A stretch of DNA of 64,000 nucleotides from assembly GCA_011045955.1 (NCBI GenBank), contig DSBV01000125.1, positions 1-64,000 of the forward strand. Reading direction: 5' to 3'. This document shows, one piece after another, positions 59,172 through 64,000 of the stretch (within the stretch, counting starts at the first letter, position 1; each line of letters begins with the position of its first letter). Under the pieces are notes generated by a model, which saw nothing but the letters and a program-made list of their open reading frames with translations, had not been told where the DNA came from and made no database searches. Position numbers and translations under genes: made by a program. The DNA comes from Bacteroidales bacterium (GTDB lineage Bacteria; Bacteroidota; Bacteroidia; Bacteroidales; Tenuifilaceae).

Positions 59172-62100
59172 TAATTCACCAGCTCAAACCTCACACTAAA
59201 TCCAAAGCTGGCATTGGTTATCCTGAAAGTTCTGGACACCTTAGGATTATTAAGAGTACGATCGAAGAACAGGCGAATGGTTACCTTCTCGTTAATCCGG
59301 TAGTCGGCAGTAGTTTTAATAGTGCTAATAAGTTGACCGGCAATTATATCGTTTGAATCCTCCACCAACTTTCGAAGAATGGTGGTGTTATCGCGCAGCG
59401 AAAAGTCAACAGTTAAACGCAAATCGCTTCTTATGGCTTTTTTGCCGCCAGCCTCGGCTTGGAATATCAGGGGTAAATCTTCAAACCTATAACCAGCCCC
59501 TACAATTAACTCCTTCCCATAAATTTCAGTAAGCTGATTATTGGCAAAACTCATGGCCAGCGAGCGGCTATTCTTAATCTCAATTCGATTGATGAGGTTA
59601 TTATTCCAGCCCAGGTCGAGCCCGATAAGCGGAATAAATTGTTCGTTGATGGCTACGTTAGCGATCTCGTTTTGCGGAACAAAATCGCCGTTGATATTAC
59701 GAACGTAGCTAAACCCATCATCGTCGGACACATAGGTAAGATTGCTGGTAAAAGCCCCAATGGTGTATAGTGAACGGTAACCATGGTTCAGGGTAATGGA
59801 CTTAAACCAGCGCTTAAAGGGTTTCATTTTGGCCAAGCCATCGTAGGAGAGCTGCCAGTTAGGCATGGGGATAAGAGGGAAATCGCGGAGCGAGACCCTG
59901 CCTGGCGAGGTATTGGTGTAAGCAGCTAAAAACGAAGCCCTGAGAACATCTTGCGATAGAGGTCCATAGCCATCGGGAAATCCTGTAACCGGATCAATTT
60001 CAGTTGGGTCATAGCCCTGCGATGGGTTTGCCACCCTCCTATCGCGAAGTCGATAGGCAATTTCCAATCGGTTTTGCTTCATCCTTTCAAAAGCCTTGGA
60101 ACTTTTAGCACGTTTACCACCCTCGAATGCAGTACCAATGGTAAGCACACTAATGCTGAAGTTACCCGTAGTGAGCGGACTAAGTACCCTGTATGAACCC
60201 AAACCATCGGATTTGAAAATTTTGCTGTTGCTTTTGCCAAATGTTCGTGTAGCACTAACATCAAAGCGGAATCCCGGTAAAGGCTCCAGCGTTGCACGGA
60301 AATTAAGATTCTCATTGCGAGTAAAAACTACAGGTGTGTTAAACGAGGTATCGCGGGTGAGCCACCCGTTGGTAGCAGCCTTCCAGGCAAAGTTGGGGTC
60401 CTGCCAGCCAGCTACAAATTCCCATCCCGGAGCAAGCATTCCATTGAAATTCTCAGTACCCAAGTAATTCACTCCAGGTTTATATCCTGGTAGTAACGTT
60501 CCGTTTGTTTCCGTGTACGATGCCCCAAGGCTTTTTACGCTCATCAAAAGTCGAAGTGTGGTTTCAAGGGCAAATTTGGCGGGGTTAATCTTTTCAGGCA
60601 CTTTCCCTTCAACCACAACCTTACAGTTCTTGTAGTCAGCATCAGCTTTAATGGCCACTTTGGTATCGCCACGCACCTTAGAGCTTACCTTTATCTCCTT
60701 GCCATTTGGGTCAAAAACCTTTACGGTTACCCTTTCGGTTTTTAGCTTATGGGTAATAACCTTAGTTGCATTTGCCCTAAGGTTTACCTTTTCTTCCTCG
60801 TACTTAACCGTTCGGGTTTGGGGTGCAGCTCCCCTTGCCCGTTGGTCAAACTGTTGGTTAACCCTCTTGAGGTATCCCACCTTATTAAATAAGGTGTTTA
60901 TGTTAACTTGCCCATTCAGCTGAATGGTATTCGAATTCTGAACAGTATTTCCGGGGTCAAACCGGGAGGTGTCGGCCAAAATTGGCCCAGCCTGCCAACG
61001 GTATATCCCGGTGTAACGCGATGTTACACTAATCCAGTTGAGTAATGGAATCTTGCTTAACGGGAGGGAGTAGGTTAGGTTAAACTGATGGTTGTACATG
61101 GTGTTTCGTCCACCCCTACGGATATTCTGCCAAACCGAATCCTTCCACTGCTCATACCTATCCCTATCCCTATACCTGTCCACCATACCCTCGGGTTCAT
61201 CGATACGAGCAGTAGCGGTAGCCACAAAATCGAACTTAACGGATTGGGTTATGTCCCAGTTCAAGGAGTAGTTCCTGTTCCACATGAAATCCTTTGAGAA
61301 AGTGGGCAAAAAAACCTGATTGGGGTTCTGAATGTTTCGGAATTGCTGTTCAAAATAACTCCTATTCAAATCGGTTCGGAACGAGAGCTGGGTTGGGAAT
61401 AGATTAAAGTTAAAATCGCGAATTAAAGCCAAATAGTTTGAATTTAGCCTCTTTATCTTACTAAAAGGTGAAATGTATTTGGGCTGTCGATTAAAATTAT
61501 AGGTAAATGCCCCCCGGACATTGCGTTGAATTCTATGATCAATTCTAACGTTACGGGAGAAAATTTCGCTGTAAGAGTAGCTGACCGAAACATTAGCTGG
61601 GTCCCAAAGGCGGGGCTTAGAGCCCATTTTATCAATCTTTACATTGGTGAAGTTGATACTTCGCCTGCGAGTATAATCCTGGGCAATCCGTTTAATGGAA
61701 TCTCTTTCGCGCTCCGATGCGTTACGTAACGCATCGTTGAGGAGTATATCGGGGTCAAGCGGGTTGTACTGAGGGTTTACCATCGATTCGCCTAATCCTA
61801 AGAACATTGGGATTTTAATGTTGAACGATGAAGGGAAGAACTTACCCAGCTCAAGGGTTGAGTTGATATCGTACTGGTAAACTGTTTCCTTGCTCCGCTC
61901 ATTCACCTTTTTCTCAATTGAACCAAAACCGGGTGTAATGGTGGTACCAGCTACAGTAACCATTCCCAAATCGGCAAGTTTCGCCGATAAACGGGTATTG
62001 GCAGCCCATCCGCTTTGATCGTTAAAGTTGGTAAGCCTTAGCTCATTGAACCATGCTATTACCGATTTAGGCATTCTATCATCGGCCGGATTCCTAATTC

Positions 62101-63991
62101 CAATCATTATTACCTTTACATTGCTAAGGTTTGGATTTCCGGTTACCTTGAGTTTATTTTTCCCGCACTGCACAACATAAACAGTGCTTAGAGTGATGAG
62201 CGATCCAGGTTTTTGCATGGCATTGTTCCGGGCAACCTTAACTTCAACAAGCTTGTCAAGGTCAATATCTACCACATTCTCTCTTGGCCACACAGCTTCA
62301 CGATCGCGCTCCCGGTTATTGTAGTAAAACCCGTAAGGTGTCAGTTTTAATGGCACCTCGTACTCGTAGTAATTTGAGTTGTAGTCGGTTCCTATTCGGA
62401 TGAATGCTGTTACCTCATAATCGTTCAGGGGGTAACCTTCAATGGCCTCGGCATGAACATCCATTTTAAGGCGTTTATATTGCCTTATATCGATATTAAC
62501 ATTTTTGAATGCAGCACGGGCATCGCCATCGGCCAAGTCGGTTACCCGGTACTCCATGGCTTGTTCGTTAAGCTGGATCAGCTGAGGTTGACTGGGATCA
62601 ATCACCCTGTCAACACCCGGAGGCAATACGTAGTTAACCGGAGTTCGCTTATCGTTTTCCTCAATATTTACGGTTGATATTGATAAACTGCCTACGGGTA
62701 AGTCACCTACTGGCATTCCCTCCTGTCCCTGTATCAATGAGTAATTATACTTCCTCCATTCGCTACGAACCAGATGGAGAGTAGCAAAGCGCAGAATTAC
62801 AGTATCGTCAAAACCCCGAAGGAACATCCTCATGAAACGAATCGACTTAAAATCCTCAATTGGCCCCACGACCTTTTCATATTCTGCAATGGGCACCTTG
62901 AATTGATACCATTTTACGGGCTTATTTAGAACTTTATCCTTTTCACCAACTATAACGTTGGTTATAAAATTCTTACCAACCTCCATATCCTGAGGGCGAA
63001 GTGAAATGCGGTACTGGTAGTACGCTTCGTTCTCGTTCATGGTGTTATCGGTTCCCAACTCCTCCGCATCGGGGGTTGAATAGCTCTGCTGCGAGGTAGT
63101 TCCGGTTGCAACAGGCGAGTTATTCTCGGTTCCGTTAAAGTACTTATACCGGTCGAGAATTGTAGCCCGCTGTTGATCGTATATGCCATTTAGGTAATGC
63201 CTGAAATCGTCGCCTGACGGATCGCTTTCAAATCTTGCGAGTATATCATTATCGGTAATTTTATTCCGAAGCTGGTTGATATAATCCGAAAAGAAGGCTA
63301 ACTCATCGGGTATCCCATCGCCATCCAAATCGAACGATGATGAAAGTCCATCTAACCCAACGTCCTGAAAAGGGCGCTTGGCGGGATCGTTATCAAAACC
63401 TACCGGCAAATACTGTTTTTTGGGAACGCGCCCCCATGCGGTTTGATCGGCTTTTTCCAACTCCTCGGTCGATGTGGGTAATCCATTCTCAAACGATTTT
63501 CGGCCATCCCTTAAGATATCCTCCGAGATATTGCCAAGGTTAATGTAAAAATCACCACCTCTATGGAGAGTGTCATACACGAATGGATCCATCAGCCAAA
63601 ACTCGATGTACTCAATGTTTGATGCCTCAAAGTCGGTGGTGCTCAGGCTACGCATGATGCCTCCCCAACGCCGCTGAGGATCAATCAACCGGCCATTTGC
63701 ATCGAGTTCGGCAGCATTAAAGTTATACATGCCACGTTCAGCAGGATAGAATGCAAGGTTAAGAACTGAGATATTGGTTGGCTGACCCTGTGGCGTATTC
63801 TTATTTGGGAAGAGTTCACGTTCAAAAATCTCGCGTACAAAATGGTTACCCTGTAACTCTTTATTACTCCTAATATACGAAGGGGTAAGTGATGTATTAC
63901 GCAGAAAAAGCGGGTCGATATAGTACCAAGCTAAATGGGCACGGTTATAGCCATACCGTAAATCGTTGGATAATGAGGCTTCAGGGAACAT
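59171..63991 (-). CDS. sprA: SprA, T9SS outer-membrane translocon / cell surface protein (partial; 5' end beyond the window)
   Basis: 1606 aa ORF open at the window edge; SprA-like features (AELDANGRLIDPQRRWGGIMRSLSTTDFEASNIEYIEFWLMDPF, RGFDDTVILRFATLHLVRSEWRKY, NLSNVKVIMIGIRNP…WFNELRLTNFNDQSGWAA); gcvH downstream. Confidence 0.92.
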   Translation of the reverse strand: MFPEASLSNDLRYGYNRAHLAWYYIDPLFLRNTSLTPSYIRSNKELQGNHFVREIFERELFPNKNTPQGQPTNISVLNLAFYPAERGMYNFNAAELDANGRLIDPQRRWGGIMRSLSTTDFEASNIEYIEFWLMDPFVYDTLHRGGDFYINLGNISEDILRDGRKSFENGLPTSTEELEKADQTAWGRVPKKQYLPVGFDNDPAKRPFQDVGLDGLSSSFDLDGDGIPDELAFFSDYINQLRNKITDNDILARFESDPSGDDFRHYLNGIYDQQRATILDRYKYFNGTENNSPVATGTTSQQSYSTPDAEELGTDNTMNENEAYYQYRISLRPQDMEVGKNFITNVIVGEKDKVLNKPVKWYQFKVPIAEYEKVVGPIEDFKSIRFMRMFLRGFDDTVILRFATLHLVRSEWRKYNYSLIQGQEGMPVGDLPVGSLSISTVNIEENDKRTPVNYVLPPGVDRVIDPSQPQLIQLNEQAMEYRVTDLADGDARAAFKNVNIDIRQYKRLKMDVHAEAIEGYPLNDYEVTAFIRIGTDYNSNYYEYEVPLKLTPYGFYYNNRERDREAVWPRENVVDIDLDKLVEVKVARNNAMQKPGSLITLSTVYVVQCGKNKLKVTGNPNLSNVKVIMIGIRNPADDRMPKSVIAWFNELRLTNFNDQSGWAANTRLSAKLADLGMVTVAGTTITPGFGSIEKKVNERSKETVYQYDINSTLELGKFFPSSFNIKIPMFLGLGESMVNPQYNPLDPDILLNDALRNASERERDSIKRIAQDYTRRRSINFTNVKIDKMGSKPRLWDPANVSVSYSYSEIFSRNVRIDHRIQRNVRGAFTYNFNRQPKYISPFSKIKRLNSNYLALIRDFNFNLFPTQLSFRTDLNRSYFEQQFRNIQNPNQVFLPTFSKDFMWNRNYSLNWDITQSVKFDFVATATARIDEPEGMVDRYRDRDRYEQWKDSVWQNIRRGGRNTMYNHQFNLTYSLPLSKIPLLNWISVTSRYTGIYRWQAGPILADTSRFDPGNTVQNSNTIQLNGQVNINTLFNKVGYLKRVNQQFDQRARGAAPQTRTVKYEEEKVNLRANATKVITHKLKTERVTVKVFDPNGKEIKVSSKVRGDTKVAIKADADYKNCKVVVEGKVPEKINPAKFALETTLRLLMSVKSLGASYTETNGTLLPGYKPGVNYLGTENFNGMLAPGWEFVAGWQDPNFAWKAATNGWLTRDTSFNTPVVFTRNENLNFRATLEPLPGFRFDVSATRTFGKSNSKIFKSDGLGSYRVLSPLTTGNFSISVLTIGTAFEGGKRAKSSKAFERMKQNRLEIAYRLRDRRVANPSQGYDPTEIDPVTGFPDGYGPLSQDVLRASFLAAYTNTSPGRVSLRDFPLIPMPNWQLSYDGLAKMKPFKRWFKSITLNHGYRSLYTIGAFTSNLTYVSDDDGFSYVRNINGDFVPQNEIANVAINEQFIPLIGLDLGWNNNLINRIEIKNSRSLAMSFANNQLTEIYGKELIVGAGYRFEDLPLIFQAEAGGKKAIRSDLRLTVDFSLRDNTTILRKLVEDSNDIIAGQLISTIKTTADYRINEKVTIRLFFDRTLNNPKVSRTFRITNASFGFSVRFELVN
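59172..59177. repeat. Target-site duplication TAATTC (right copy), overlapping the sprA 3' end
   Basis: Identical to 57693-57698. Confidence 0.85.
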
Positions 63992-64000
63992 ATCGGGTTG

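Noticed and set aside
59171-63991. SprA disrupted by the IS
   Set aside because: The IS lies outside the coding sequence; the reading frame ends at a rebuilt TAG giving the native C-terminus. Only the 5' end is missing, because of the window edge.

Overview
This 64 kb window looks like an ordinary chromosomal segment of a Bacteroidota genome, probably Bacteroidales-like. Support comes from TAnnTTTG-type promoters, sprA, an LptC/CoaX/Mfd block, an ExbB-ExbD-ExbD block, a Bacteroidetes-type purF and DUF1987/SiaC. Most of it is housekeeping: dihydroorotase, aspartokinase, class I FBPase, MiaB, YebC, split transketolase, PurF, acyltransferases, OmpA and SurA-like envelope proteins, CoaX, Mfd, AspS, TadA, U32 peptidase, alkaline phosphatase, asparaginase, TatD, M23 peptidase, ThiL, GcvH and a partial SprA. 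There is one tRNA-Ser(GGA), one complete IS element and several intrinsic terminators. Points that stand out: (1) a six-gene, entirely exported operon (42387-48555) with several LPP20/FlgP-like and TolB-N/CsgG-like looking proteins plus a predicted beta-barrel, which is the best candidate for an undescribed envelope system; (2) an IS (57699-59171; 15-bp perfect TIRs, 6-bp TSD) inserted exactly at the sprA stop codon, where the IS end rebuilds the stop (TAA to TAG); (3) a protein with four AT-hook motifs, encoded behind an AT-rich leader containing a 14-bp perfect palindrome; (4) a decayed rsmB-like rRNA methyltransferase pseudogene that has lost its catalytic core; (5) a probable strong minus-strand stable-RNA promoter and leader at the left edge. 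No CRISPR array, prophage or recognisable defence island was seen. All family assignments were made by reading the translations; no database search was run.
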